Below are positions 1 through 8,873 of a stretch of 64,000 nt of DNA, in pieces; the stretch's first letter is position 1; each line of letters starts with the position of its first letter. The stretch is from Microbulbifer pacificus (GTDB lineage: Bacteria > Pseudomonadota > Gammaproteobacteria > Pseudomonadales > Cellvibrionaceae). The stretch is from the NCBI RefSeq assembly GCF_033723955.1, contig NZ_CP137555.1:2844001-2908000 (forward strand), read 5' to 3'. Under the pieces are notes generated by a model. That model saw only the letters and a list, made by a program, of their open reading frames with translations. It did not search any database and was not told the origin of the DNA. Position numbers and translations under genes: made by a program.

Positions 1-283
1 CAGGGAAATAGGCAGGCCGATAGAGATCAGCGGGCTCGATTCCATGGGGCGCTCCGATAATTATTTTTAGATCTTTTTGTATATAGCCCAAATGGATGGG
101 CACATCGCTTCAGGCATTCTAGAAAACGTGCTTGGGGCGAGAATGTCAACAAGTTTACGTTTGGGTAGATGCAGAATGACTGCAGAGGAGGTGAGCGTGT
201 TAAAGGGGATAGCGCGGGTGGCGCCATCCCCACGTTTCGGGTCGTTCGCTAACAGCTCGAGACTGATTTCCCGTATTTGGTTC
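1..283. other. Left-edge region without a supported gene
   Basis: Short open frames exist on both strands, but none has a recognisable product, a good ribosome binding site or codon use like the neighbouring genes. I see no clear terminator for the GNAT gene that ends at 284 on the minus strand. Confidence 0.4.
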
Positions 284-853
284 TCAATGCAAATTCAGGC
301 TGTAGCGCACCATGGTGTAGTCGCGGGGGTCCGACTTGCAGTTGAATCCCAATTCTCTCGCCACATGATCGATGGCAGCGTTACTGGCGGATTCAATGGA
401 GTAGATTTCATCCAGGCCATCCAGCTTGGCGGCATCTACCAGCTCCTGCAGCAGGAATTTATCCAGCTCGGTTTTCTGCCATTCATCGGCGACCACAATC
501 GCACATTCACAGGTGCGGCCATCTGGATCACAGGCAAAGTTGGCTACGCCCACCGCGTGCTGCTTGCCACTTTCATCTTTGCCCAGCGCAATAAAGGCCT
601 CGTGGCGGGAATCGTTGTCGGTCAGTATCTTGATCAACTGCCGGCTGACCTGGCCGATACCCCCCAGAAAGCGCATGCGACTGGTGTCTGCAGAAAGGTG
701 CTCAATCAGCTCTTTTTCCAGGGCGCCGTCAGATGGTTGTACTGGGCGAATGAGAACCTGTCGACCGTCCGTGAGTGTGTAGTGTTGTTCTTCCCAGACC
801 GATGTGGATTCAGATGTGGGCCCAGAGCGCCCGCGCATCGTCGTGCCTGTCAT
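284..853 (-). CDS. GNAT family N-acetyltransferase
   Basis: A 189-residue single-domain protein resembling Gcn5-related acetyltransferases, which move an acetyl group from acetyl-CoA to an amine. The central part (HAVGVANFACDPD, then CECAIVVADEWQ and LGFNCKSDPRDYTMVRY at the C-terminus) fits the beta4/beta5 core and the closing strand of the fold. The start at 853 was chosen over an upstream in-frame ATG at 913 because GGGGAGGG lies about 7 bases before it. The substrate cannot be read from the sequence. It is divergent from the helicase gene to its right, and the 480 bp between them hold both promoters. Proteins of this type are sometimes fused to acyl-CoA synthetases, but no such domain is present here. 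Confidence 0.7.
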   Translation of the reverse strand: MTGTTMRGRSGPTSESTSVWEEQHYTLTDGRQVLIRPVQPSDGALEKELIEHLSADTSRMRFLGGIGQVSRQLIKILTDNDSRHEAFIALGKDESGKQHAVGVANFACDPDGRTCECAIVVADEWQKTELDKFLLQELVDAAKLDGLDEIYSIESASNAAIDHVARELGFNCKSDPRDYTMVRYSLNLH

Positions 854-1334
854 GTTGTTACCCTCCCCGTTGTGGTTCGATCGGTTTTCATGCGAATAGC
901 CATAAAGTTGCACTGCTTGCGGCCTGTATCAAAGGCTATGGTGAATGACCGGTAATACCCAAGATTCGAAGACTGGCGCCCACGCCGTTGGCCGAAATAG
1001 TGCACGCGACGCATCACTGAAGTTAAAACTGGGCAGTCTGTTGCACTGTGGTATAGTGCCGCGGCTGGCACTAGCGCCAGTTGCGTCATCTGTAGGCTGG
1101 AATGTTTTCCGGCTCATTTCTGGAACACTGTGCTCAACAGTGTGTCTGAACCCTATCTACTGAATGCCGCACCGGGTCGAATTGGAATTTTCGACCACAG
1201 CCTTTGGCGGCAACCTGAGCTCACCCGTAGCACAGTAGAGTTTTCTGCTTCTACCTGGCGAGTTACCCGAATTTTTACCCGGCTGCTTTGTGTGGTTTAG
1301 AACCAGGCACCGGTCATCTGCAAGAAGAACCGTT
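854..1334. promoter_or_regulatory. Divergent intergenic region between GNAT and rhlE
   Basis: About 480 bp without a convincing gene; the small open frames here overlap each other on both strands and match nothing known to me. A TATAGT -10-like hexamer at about 1052 could serve the rightward gene, but no good -35 is paired with it. The region must contain the promoters of the two divergent genes. Confidence 0.35.
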
Positions 1335-2816
1335 ATGTTGTTTGAAGATCTCGGCCTTGTGCCGGAAATTGCCCGCGCCGTTGCGGAGCAGGGCTATACC
1401 CAACCTACCCCGATTCAGGAGCAGGCGATTCCTGTGGTGATGCGCGGTGGCGATGTCATGGCCGCGGCCCAGACCGGTACCGGCAAGACTGCGGGCTTCA
1501 CCCTGCCACTGCTGCACCGCCTGTGTGCGGGCGAGCGCGCGCGCAATAACCAGGTGCGCGCGCTGGTTCTCACGCCCACCCGCGAGCTGGCGGCACAGGT
1601 ATTCGACAATGTGCAGAGCTATTCCAAGTACCTGCCACTGCGCCACAGCTGCGTATTCGGTGGGGTGAAAATCAACCCGCAAATGATGCGCCTGCGCGGC
1701 GGTGCGGACATTCTGGTGGCGACCCCGGGCCGTCTGCTGGATCTGTATAACCAGCGCGCGATCAAGTTCGACCTCCTGGAAGCGCTGGTGCTGGACGAAG
1801 CCGACCGCATGCTGGACATGGGCTTTATTCACGACATCAAGAAAATCCTGAAACTGCTGCCGGAGCGACGCCAGAACCTGCTGTTCTCCGCGACCTTCTC
1901 GCCGGAAATCCGCGCCCTCGCCAAGGGCCTGGTGAAAGACCCGGTGGAGATCGACGTAAGCCCGCGCAACAGCACCACCAAGACCGTGCAGCAGAAGCTG
2001 CACCCTGTGGATAAGTCGCGCAAGACCGCGCTGCTCAGCCACCTGATCCGCGAAAACAACTGGCACCAGGCACTGGTGTTCAGCCGCACCAAGCACGGTG
2101 CCAACCGTCTGGCACAGCAGCTGGAAAAGGACCGCATCACCGCTGCTGCCATTCACGGTAACAAGAGCCAGAATGCGCGCACCAAAGCCTTGGCGGATTT
2201 CAAAAGCGGCAAGGTGCAGATTCTGGTGGCGACAGATATCGCCGCCCGCGGTATCGACATCGACCAGCTGCCGCAGGTAGTGAACTTCGACCTGCCGAAT
2301 GTGCCGGAGGATTACGTGCACCGTATCGGCCGCACCGGTCGCGCCGGCGCGAGCGGGCAGGCGGTTTCACTGGTTTCCGCGGACGAGATCAAGCAGCTGC
2401 GGGATATCGAGAGGCTGATCCAGAAGCCGATTGAGCGCGAAGAGGTGGAGGGCTTTGAGCCGGATCACCAGCTGCCGGAGTCCGGTGGCAAGATCGGCAA
2501 GGGCAGCCAGGTGCGCCGCGGCGGCAACCCGCGTCCGCAGTCCGCTGGCAACGGCAGCTCTACCGGGAATGGCAAGCCGTCCGGCAATCGTTCGGGCAAC
2601 CGCTCCGGTAATCGCACTGGAAATGGCGGCGGCGAGTCGCGCGGTGGCAATGCCAATGCCCGTTCCGGCAACCGCTCTGGTGGCAATAACTCCGGGGGTA
2701 ATACGTCCGGTGGACAAAACCGCAATCGCAACCGCAGCGCCGATGGTCAGGGCGAGAATCGCTCCCAGCCGAACCGCCGCAGGCGCAGCCCGCAGCGCCG
2801 TCCGGAAACGGCCTGA
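1335..2816 (+). CDS. rhlE: ATP-dependent DEAD-box RNA helicase, RhlE type
   Basis: A 493-residue cytoplasmic RNA helicase that unwinds short duplexes; RhlE is linked to ribosome assembly and RNA decay. Visible motifs in order: Q motif (PTPIQ), motif [28 protein letters not shown], then in the second domain ARGIDI and HRIGRTGR. The core closely matches E. coli RhlE. From about residue 395 it carries a long low-complexity tail of repeated GNRSG/GN units ending in an arginine-rich segment ([10 protein letters not shown]), expected to be disordered and RNA binding. The start at 1335 is preceded by AAGAAG; the upstream extension to 1290 is not supported. A strong terminator follows. Confidence 0.93.
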   Translation: MLFEDLGLVPEIARAVAEQGYTQPTPIQEQAIPVVMRGGDVMAAAQTGTGKTAGFTLPLLHRLCAGERARNNQVRALVLTPTRELAAQVFDNVQSYSKYLPLRHSCVFGGVKINPQMMRLRGGADILVATPGRLLDLYNQRAIKFDLLEALVLDEADRMLDMGFIHDIKKILKLLPERRQNLLFSATFSPEIRALAKGLVKDPVEIDVSPRNSTTKTVQQKLHPVDKSRKTALLSHLIRENNWHQALVFSRTKHGANRLAQQLEKDRITAAAIHGNKSQNARTKALADFKSGKVQILVATDIAARGIDIDQLPQVVNFDLPNVPEDYVHRIGRTGRAGASGQAVSLVSADEIKQLRDIERLIQKPIEREEVEGFEPDHQLPESGGKIGKGSQVRRGGNPRPQSAGNGSSTGNGKPSGNRSGNRSGNRTGNGGGESRGGNANARSGNRSGGNNSGGNTSGGQNRNRNRSADGQGENRSQPNRRRRSPQRRPETA

Positions 2817-2835
2817 GCGTTGAACATATAGAAAC

Positions 2836-2864
2836 AAAAAAGGCGATCACTGATCGCCTTTTTT
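2836..2864 (+). terminator. Rho-independent terminator after rhlE, probably bidirectional
   Basis: A-run, GGCGATCA stem, short loop, TGATCGCC stem and a run of six T. The symmetrical A and T runs allow it also to end transcription of the convergent amidohydrolase gene. Confidence 0.9.
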
Positions 2865-2882
2865 GTTGTCGCCAACTTTCAG

Positions 2883-4178
2883 TCAGCGTTTCGCCTGATT
2901 GGCAAAGTAGTCCAGGGTCAGCTGGGTAATGGCCCTGGTTCCCACCTTGAGCGCATCCTCTTCCACATAGAAATTCGGCGAGTGGTTACTGGCCGCCGTG
3001 GCAGGATTGGTGCCCTTCGGGGTTACACCGAGGAAGTAGTAAAAACCCGGGATCTCGTTGGCGAAAAACGAGAAGTCTTCCGCGCCCGTCACCTTGGGCA
3101 CTTCGATCACATTGTTTTCGCCGGCGGCTTCTCTCAGCACCGGAACCACAGCTGCGGTCAGCTCGCGGTCATTTACGGTGACCGGATACCCTTCCAGAAT
3201 TTCCACTTCCGCTTTGGCGCCGCTGCTGTCCGCGATTTTTTCCGCAGTGACTTTCAGGCGTTTGAAAATTTCCTGGCGGTTGTCCATGTCGAAATTGCGG
3301 ATGGTGCCATTCAGAAACACGCTGTCGGGGATGATGTTATTGCGCACGCCGCCATCGATCTTGCCAAAAGACACCACCGCAGGTTCCTTGGTGATATCGA
3401 TCTGGCGGCTGACAATGGTCTGGGCGCCCACAATGATCTGCGCGGCGGCAGTGATCGGGTCCACGCCGCCCCAGGGGCGGGAGCCGTGGGTCTGGCGCCC
3501 CTGCACATTGATGCGGAATTCGTCGGAGCTCGCCATCAGCGGACCGGAACGATACCCGATCACGCCAGCGGGCAGGCTGGATGACACGTGCTGGCCAAAG
3601 GCCACCGCCGGTTTGTATTTCTTGAACAACCCTTCCTTCAGCATCAGCTCTGCACCGCCTTCCTCGCCATCCGGCGCGCCTTCTTCTGCGGGCTGGAAGA
3701 TAAACAGCACGTTGCCAGCGAGTTCATCGCGCATATCTGCCAGCACCTGCGCAGCGCCCATCAGCATCGCTACGTGGGTGTCGTGGCCGCAGGCGTGCAT
3801 CACGCCGACCTGTTCGCCGTTGTATTCGGTCTTGGCCTTGGAGGCGAAGGGGATATCCACACGCTCGGTCACCGGCAGTGCGTCCATATCCGCGCGCAGT
3901 GCCACCGTGGGGCCGGGTTTGCCGCCCTTGAGGAAGCCGATCACCCCGGTGTGGGCAACACCGGTCTCCACTTCGATACCGAGGGATTTGAGATGTGCGG
4001 TGACGTACTTGGCCGTTTCGAACTCGCGGTTACCCAGTTCCGGGTTCTGGTGCAGGTGACGGCGCCATTCGATGACCTTGCTTTCAGTCTGTGCCAGTTG
4101 TTTGTCGATATCGGCAGCCTGTGTGTGGACCGCGACGGAGGCGGCGGCGAGGGCGAGAGAGAGCAGTGTTTTTTTCAC
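2883..4178 (-). CDS. Exported M20D amidohydrolase (hippurate/IAA-amino acid hydrolase type)
   Basis: A 431-residue metallopeptidase-family amidohydrolase. Residues 1-21 form a signal peptide ending near VHTQAA, so the enzyme probably acts in the periplasm or outside. M20D features are visible: ELGNREFETAKYV, the metal-binding MHACGHDTHVAMLMGAA, FQPAEEG, the dimerisation lid with HGSRPW, and MTGAEDFSFFA near the end. The family cleaves amide bonds of N-acyl amino acids such as hippurate, N-acetyl amino acids or indoleacetyl amino acids, using two divalent metals. The exact substrate is unknown. It lies upstream in the same direction as nothing obvious; GH43 precedes it on the same strand with a gap of about 85 bp, so joint transcription is possible. 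Confidence 0.85.
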   Translation of the reverse strand: MKKTLLSLALAAASVAVHTQAADIDKQLAQTESKVIEWRRHLHQNPELGNREFETAKYVTAHLKSLGIEVETGVAHTGVIGFLKGGKPGPTVALRADMDALPVTERVDIPFASKAKTEYNGEQVGVMHACGHDTHVAMLMGAAQVLADMRDELAGNVLFIFQPAEEGAPDGEEGGAELMLKEGLFKKYKPAVAFGQHVSSSLPAGVIGYRSGPLMASSDEFRINVQGRQTHGSRPWGGVDPITAAAQIIVGAQTIVSRQIDITKEPAVVSFGKIDGGVRNNIIPDSVFLNGTIRNFDMDNRQEIFKRLKVTAEKIADSSGAKAEVEILEGYPVTVNDRELTAAVVPVLREAAGENNVIEVPKVTGAEDFSFFANEIPGFYYFLGVTPKGTNPATAASNHSPNFYVEEDALKVGTRAITQLTLDYFANQAKR

Positions 4179-4263
4179 GGCAGATTCCTGAAGGGTTTTA
4201 TATAAGTTTTTCTGCGTTGCAGTGCATGGCCGTCATCAAGGAAACCATGCACTGCGGCGGGAA

Positions 4264-5262
4264 TCAATCCTTGTGCGCGATTACGGATTTCACCCGCTCG
4301 GCAAAGTCTGCAACACCCCGCTCGGTGCGCCGGACCTTCTGGATGGTGCCGTCGTCATTGAAGTACAGGTATTCCGCGGCGGAGTGACGCTGGCGTTTCT
4401 CACAGCTGGATGCGGCTGTATCCAGCCAGCGGTGGTAAAACAGCAGCCACTGCCCTTTGTACTCGACGATGGAGTGATGGTTGTTGCTGTTGTGCTCTTG
4501 CTCCATAAACACCCCCTGGTACTGCCAGGGACCGGCGGGGGAGTCGGACATGTAGTAGGCGAGGGCGCGGTTGTTTTCCGGCATGGTGAAGTAGTACTTG
4601 TCGCCGCGCTTGAAAACCCAGGGGCCTTCCATTTTCGGCTCGTAGCCGCCCATATCCATTTTCTGGAAAGCGCCCCTGATACTGCGCATATCTTCGGCCA
4701 TCTCGACCACGTAGTAATCGAAGTTGGTGCCGTGGAAGTACAGGTAGGCCTTGCCGTCGTCGTCTATAAACAGTGCCGGGTCGTTGGCGTAGGGCTCGCG
4801 CCACAGGGGGGCGCCGATGGCATCCTTAAACGGGCCGGTGGGGGAGTCGCTCTCCGCGATGCCGATGCCCATCCATTTGGTGCTTTTCTCGGGGTTAACA
4901 CGGTCCTTGTGGCCACTGCCGGCGGGGAACACAAGATAGTACTTGCCGTTTTTGTACGCGGCGTCCGGCGCCCAGGCGTAGTTGTCGGCCCAGCTGAGGT
5001 CGTCGACCGACAGCACCGCACCGTGATCTTTCCAGTTCACCAGGTCTTCCGACGAGAACACGTGCCAGTTCTTCATCCAGAAATCTTGCTGGCATTCCTC
5101 GTCGTGGGAGGTGTAGAGATACATCTTGCCGTCCTGCCACACGTGCGCGGACGGGTCTGCGGTTTTGATGTCGCTGCCGAAGTTCAGGGGGTTCTGTGCG
5201 TGACTGGCGGTAGCGCCGATCAGCAGGGAAAGCAGGGCTAGCCGCAGTGTGTGTTTCTTCAT
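4264..5262 (-). CDS. Secreted glycoside hydrolase family 43 protein
   Basis: A 332-residue five-bladed propeller glycosidase; GH43 enzymes mostly act on arabinose or xylose linkages in plant or algal polysaccharides by inversion. The three catalytic acids can be placed: general base Asp in TADPSAHVW, pKa-modulating Asp in WAPDAAYKNGKYY, and general acid Glu in KMEGPWVFKRGDKYYF. A signal peptide (MKKHTLRLALL to ASHAQ) indicates export. The start at 5262 was preferred to 5277 because GGAG sits just upstream of it. No carbohydrate-binding module is attached. Specificity (arabinofuranosidase, xylosidase or galactosidase) is not decided by the sequence alone. Confidence 0.85.
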   Translation of the reverse strand: MKKHTLRLALLSLLIGATASHAQNPLNFGSDIKTADPSAHVWQDGKMYLYTSHDEECQQDFWMKNWHVFSSEDLVNWKDHGAVLSVDDLSWADNYAWAPDAAYKNGKYYLVFPAGSGHKDRVNPEKSTKWMGIGIAESDSPTGPFKDAIGAPLWREPYANDPALFIDDDGKAYLYFHGTNFDYYVVEMAEDMRSIRGAFQKMDMGGYEPKMEGPWVFKRGDKYYFTMPENNRALAYYMSDSPAGPWQYQGVFMEQEHNSNNHHSIVEYKGQWLLFYHRWLDTAASSCEKRQRHSAAEYLYFNDDGTIQKVRRTERGVADFAERVKSVIAHKD

Positions 5263-5437
5263 GGGGTACTCCTTCATCGCCGCCGGGCGACGGTCAGGCC
5301 GTTTATTGTTTTGGTCTGGCCGATTCTACAGGGTGAAGGAACGAATGGAACCTTGGATCGGGTACGCGGAAGGGCGCTGAAACGGAAAGAAAAGGTGAAG
5401 CAAGCCACGGGCGCCGCCAGGCGCCCGTGGCACAGGG

Positions 5438-6193
5438 TCAGAATTTGTAGCCGAGACCGACGGAGTAGACCCAGGGATCCACGTCCACATCGGTGGAAAT
5501 GCGGGTGGTAAAGCCCTGGTCGTTGCGGAAGTAGATCTTGGCATCGGTGTCGATATCCAGATACCAGACAGCGGCGTTGAACAGCCAGTTGCTGTCGCGA
5601 CCGAACATGATATCTACCCCGAGTTCGCCGGCGAGCCCCCAGGAGTCGTCCAGATTCAGGTCTGCATTGCTGACGGCCCCCAGCACATCTTCAAAATAGG
5701 ATTGCGCTACGCTGCTGATATCCTCATCCATAAAGGTGGTGAAGTTCACGCCGAAACCCACGTAGGGCTGCACCCAGGATTCCTTGCACACCGGGAACCA
5801 CTGTACGGTAAGGGTCGGCGGCAGGTGCTCCAGGTCGCCGAGGTCGACCTTGCCCAGGCGCGCACCTGGATTGACCGGGTCGGGTAGCCCGCTCACTTCC
5901 AGATCGTGCTCAAACGGTACGGCGGCAAGCAGGCCGAGGCCAAAGTGGTCGGCGAACAGCCAGGTGGCGGTAATGGTGGCGCTGTCCCCGGTGTCGACAT
6001 ACACGCGGGTATCCGGTAACTGGCCGACCCCGTTAATATCCAGCAAGTCGGAGTCGTCGCTCGGGTCCACATAGCCCCAGCCGATACGCAGGACGAAGTC
6101 GCCCTGTTCGTAATCCGCGAGACACTGGCTGGCGCCGAGGGTGGCGGCCAGTGCGGCGCTGATGACGCCGATAGCCTTGTTGGCTGCTTTCAT
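5438..6193 (-). CDS. OmpW family outer membrane protein
   Basis: A 251-residue precursor with a signal peptide (to about SQCLA), then ADYEQGDFVLRIGWGYVDP, typical of the first strand of OmpW eight-stranded barrels. HFGLGLLAAVPFEHDL and KVDLGDLEHLPPTLTVQWF are family hallmarks, and the chain ends in an aromatic residue (VGLGYKF), the normal outer-membrane assembly signal. OmpW proteins form narrow hydrophobic channels and are often controlled by stress or oxygen. It is a paralogue of the OmpW gene at 35.7 kb but lacks an FNR box upstream. The start has a strong AAGGAG site. Confidence 0.9.
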   Translation of the reverse strand: MKAANKAIGVISAALAATLGASQCLADYEQGDFVLRIGWGYVDPSDDSDLLDINGVGQLPDTRVYVDTGDSATITATWLFADHFGLGLLAAVPFEHDLEVSGLPDPVNPGARLGKVDLGDLEHLPPTLTVQWFPVCKESWVQPYVGFGVNFTTFMDEDISSVAQSYFEDVLGAVSNADLNLDDSWGLAGELGVDIMFGRDSNWLFNAAVWYLDIDTDAKIYFRNDQGFTTRISTDVDVDPWVYSVGLGYKF

Positions 6194-6392
6194 ATCATTC
6201 GCTCCTTGAACTTCCCGGGAATGAGGCGCAACACTTTCAGTCTAGCCGGGCGATCTAATGCGCAATATTTTTGCGTTTTTTTGCGCGTCAGCCTGGGGCG
6301 GGTTGAGGCCGGAGGGCGCTGGCGCAATAATGTGATCACAAATTCAAGGCAGTCAGTTGTCCCTCTATGTTGTCCCTGATGTGGGTGAAAAG
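6194..6392. promoter_or_regulatory. Divergent promoter region between ompW and the amidotransferase
   Basis: About 200 bp containing an AT-rich stretch with repeated TTGCG words (6260-6290) and a 10-bp palindrome TGTGATCACA at 6331-6340. It should hold the promoters of both flanking genes. No specific regulator can be named. Confidence 0.4.
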
Positions 6393-7094
6393 ATGAAAAT
6401 TGGTGTTCTGAAGACCGACGATGTGCGTCCCCAACTGGTGGGGGAGTTTGGCGAGTATCCGGATATGTTTGCGGCGCTGTTGCAGCGCGAAGAGCCGTCG
6501 CTGGAGTTTGTGACCTATGAAGTGCAGCACGGGCATTATCCGGCGGATATCGATGAGGTGGATGCTTACCTGATTACCGGCAGCAAGACCGGGGTCTATG
6601 ACGACAAGCCGTGGATTGCGCCACTGATGGATTTTGTGCGCGAGTTGCGCCGGCGCGAGAAGCCGACCCTGGGAATCTGCTTCGGGCATCAACTGATTGC
6701 CCATGCGCTGGGTGGTGAGACGCGCAAGTCGGAGAAGGGCTGGGGTATTGGGGTGCACAGTTATGAGGTGCAGGAGACGCCGGTGTGGATGGTGGAGCCG
6801 CAGGAGAATTTCAGCCTACTGGTCAGCCATCAGGATCAGGTGATGGCGTTGCCACCGGATACCAGGGTTATTGCCTCGAGCGATTTCTGTCCCTTTGCGA
6901 TGCTGCAGGTGGGTGAGCACATGCTTACCATGCAGGCCCATCCGGAATTTACCAAGACATACTCCCACAGCCTGATGGAGTTGCGCCGCGAGGCGTTTGG
7001 CGAGGAGATGCTGGAGAAGGGCAAGGACTCCCTGCAGAACGACATCCACGCCAGCGCGGTGGCGCGGTGGATGTTGGCGTTTTTGCGTCGGTAA
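6393..7094 (+). CDS. Class I glutamine amidotransferase-like protein
   Basis: A 233-residue stand-alone GATase1 domain. The nucleophile elbow LGICFGHQLIAHALGG holds the catalytic Cys, and MQAHPEFT supplies the His-Glu pair, so the triad is intact. Such orphan GuaA-like domains (YfeJ group) are related to peptidases and amidotransferases that use gamma-glutamyl substrates; the acceptor is unknown. The start at 6393 (MKIGVLKTDD) has GGGTGAAAAG directly upstream; the longer frame from 6357 is less likely. It is a single gene, followed by a long AT-rich gap. Confidence 0.85.
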   Translation: MKIGVLKTDDVRPQLVGEFGEYPDMFAALLQREEPSLEFVTYEVQHGHYPADIDEVDAYLITGSKTGVYDDKPWIAPLMDFVRELRRREKPTLGICFGHQLIAHALGGETRKSEKGWGIGVHSYEVQETPVWMVEPQENFSLLVSHQDQVMALPPDTRVIASSDFCPFAMLQVGEHMLTMQAHPEFTKTYSHSLMELRREAFGEEMLEKGKDSLQNDIHASAVARWMLAFLRR

Positions 7095-7378
7095 TTCTTT
7101 GGTGCCGTGGGTGCCAGATTTTGCCCTGTCTCTGTTCGTCGTTGGCTAGTTCGGTATAGTTCTTTCTGTGGGGCGCTCGTTATCTGCATATGGGCGCCAC
7201 CGCGGGGCTAACATAGGGTATTGGATGGGTTTCAAATGCCAATAGTCCGTTTAGGAAGGGACACATGATGCGCTGATCTCTAAATGTGACAGAGAGGAGA
7301 AATCAAAGTGATCTCTTCTTGTTGTGTTTACAGTGTTTACTCGGGTTTAGTCTGTTGTTTTTTTATGGTTGATCTAGC
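7095..7378. other. AT-rich intergenic region upstream of the sulfotransferase
   Basis: About 284 bp without a gene. Base composition shifts here from the GC-rich background to an AT-rich stretch that continues through the next gene, marking the probable left border of an acquired segment. No integrase, direct repeat or tRNA was recognised at this border. Confidence 0.45.
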
Positions 7379-8839
7379 GTGTTTGTTGTGGAAGAAAAAA
7401 TAAAAGAGATTATGAGTGCGGCGAGTGCCGGCGACAGAAAGGCAGTCGAGTCTCTCTTTGGTGGCTTGTTGAATCAGAAATCACTTGGCGATAAAGAGCT
7501 TTTTGGCGCAGCTCGTGCAGCGAAAGTGATCGGTGAGTTTTCAATAGCGGAGCAGGCGATCTGCCGATTTATTGATGAAAACCCATTGGAGTCACTTCGG
7601 GTTGTTCACGGATGTGCGCTGCTGGGAGAGTGTGGTCGAGCTGAGATTGCGGCAGAATATTTAGAAAATTTATTAAAGAAAAAATCATCCGATCCTTCAA
7701 TTTTACATATTTCTGGAACGTTGTATCAGCAATTAGGTAGGTTAGATCTTTCAGAAATGTATTTGCGTTCAGCGCTTGAGGCTACGGGTTTTCGTAGTGC
7801 GCCGACTTGGCTTACATTGTCTGCTCAAGTTGATTTTTCTTCCGATGAATCCCTGTTTGCTCGTCTGCTCTCCTGCGAGCCGAAATTCAGCGGTCTGAGA
7901 GATGCATCTGGTGCTCCTTATTTTTATGCTTTGGGTAAAGCTTTGTGCGATCGCGGGCAGGAGGATACGGCATTCGATAAGTTCTCCGTCGGAGCGGAAT
8001 TGTTAAGGAGGGGGCGCGTATTTAATGCGGCTGCAGAGAAAAATTATGCTGATCGATTGATCGCAAATTTTCCTTGTGAAGAAAAGCTTGTTGCATGTGG
8101 TCGAAGTTACGTTGGTCGGAGCCCAATCTTTATTGTCGGTCTTCCTAGGTCAGGGACGACGTTGCTGGAAAAAATTTTCAGTGCTCATTCTTTGCTCTCT
8201 AGTGGCGGTGAATTTGGTGGGGTCGGCTTGGCGACTGCGCACCTGGGGAAAGCGATTGATATTGGTGCCAAAAAGTTGTCAGAGCTTAATTCTTGCAGTG
8301 GGTTGGACGGCGCTCAAGAGATTTACGCACAAATAGCCAAGAAAAGATTTGGTGAATCTTCCGGGATCGTAGATAAATCTATCAATAACGTTTTTTACCT
8401 GGGAATGATAGCGTCCATTTTTCCAGAATCGCCGATTATCGTGCTTAAAAGAAATGCTATGGATGTTGCATGGTCTTGCTACAGGACGTGCTTCAGTCAG
8501 GGAATGCTGTGGAGTAATTCTATGGAGCACATAGCTTCACATTTCAATATTTACGATTCATTGATTCGTCATTGGAAGGCCTATTTAGGTAACAGGCTTG
8601 TAGAAGTTGAGTATGAAGAGCTTGTCGGGAATCCAAAGATGGAAATCCCCCGGGTTTTAAGTAAATGTGGCCTTGCCGCTGAAGGTGGTTTACTGGATTT
8701 CTATCGGAATAAAAGTGTCGAAGTGACTTCAAGTGCTGTTCAGGTGAGGAATCCCATTTATACCTCTTCTGTGTCAGCATCGAAACCCGTAGCCCATAGA
8801 ATGACTGGTTTCATGCGTTCGTATAAAAACATCAGCTAA
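7379..8839 (+). CDS. TPR-containing sulfotransferase
   Basis: A 486-residue protein with an N-terminal half of helical tetratricopeptide-like repeats (about residues 40-230; for example ILHISGTLYQQLGRLDLSEM) and a C-terminal PAPS-dependent sulfotransferase domain. The 5'-phosphosulfate loop is PIFIVGLPRSGTTLLEK (residues 249-265) and the 3'-phosphate site is LKRNAMDVAWSCYRT. It should transfer sulfate from PAPS to a carbohydrate, lipid or peptide acceptor; the acceptor is unknown. The start is uncertain: GTG at 7379 or ATG at 7412. Its codon use is clearly more AT-rich than all neighbours, which suggests horizontal transfer. No PAPS-synthesis gene is nearby. Confidence 0.85.
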   Translation: MFVVEEKIKEIMSAASAGDRKAVESLFGGLLNQKSLGDKELFGAARAAKVIGEFSIAEQAICRFIDENPLESLRVVHGCALLGECGRAEIAAEYLENLLKKKSSDPSILHISGTLYQQLGRLDLSEMYLRSALEATGFRSAPTWLTLSAQVDFSSDESLFARLLSCEPKFSGLRDASGAPYFYALGKALCDRGQEDTAFDKFSVGAELLRRGRVFNAAAEKNYADRLIANFPCEEKLVACGRSYVGRSPIFIVGLPRSGTTLLEKIFSAHSLLSSGGEFGGVGLATAHLGKAIDIGAKKLSELNSCSGLDGAQEIYAQIAKKRFGESSGIVDKSINNVFYLGMIASIFPESPIIVLKRNAMDVAWSCYRTCFSQGMLWSNSMEHIASHFNIYDSLIRHWKAYLGNRLVEVEYEELVGNPKMEIPRVLSKCGLAAEGGLLDFYRNKSVEVTSSAVQVRNPIYTSSVSASKPVAHRMTGFMRSYKNIS

Positions 8840-8873
8840 TTTACTCGTTCTTCAATGCTTTCGGGTTCCGGGT

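Noticed and set aside
77..955. 292-residue open frame on plus across the GNAT gene
   Set aside because: It is antisense to a gene with clear family motifs and a good ribosome site, and its product has no recognisable domain.
2465..2731. CRISPR-like or tandem repeats in the 3' part of rhlE
   Set aside because: The repetition is at the Gly-Asn-Arg-Ser codon level within a coding tail, without regular spacers.
6331..6340. TGTGATCACA as a CRP site
   Set aside because: CRP half-sites need a 6-base spacer; here the halves run together.
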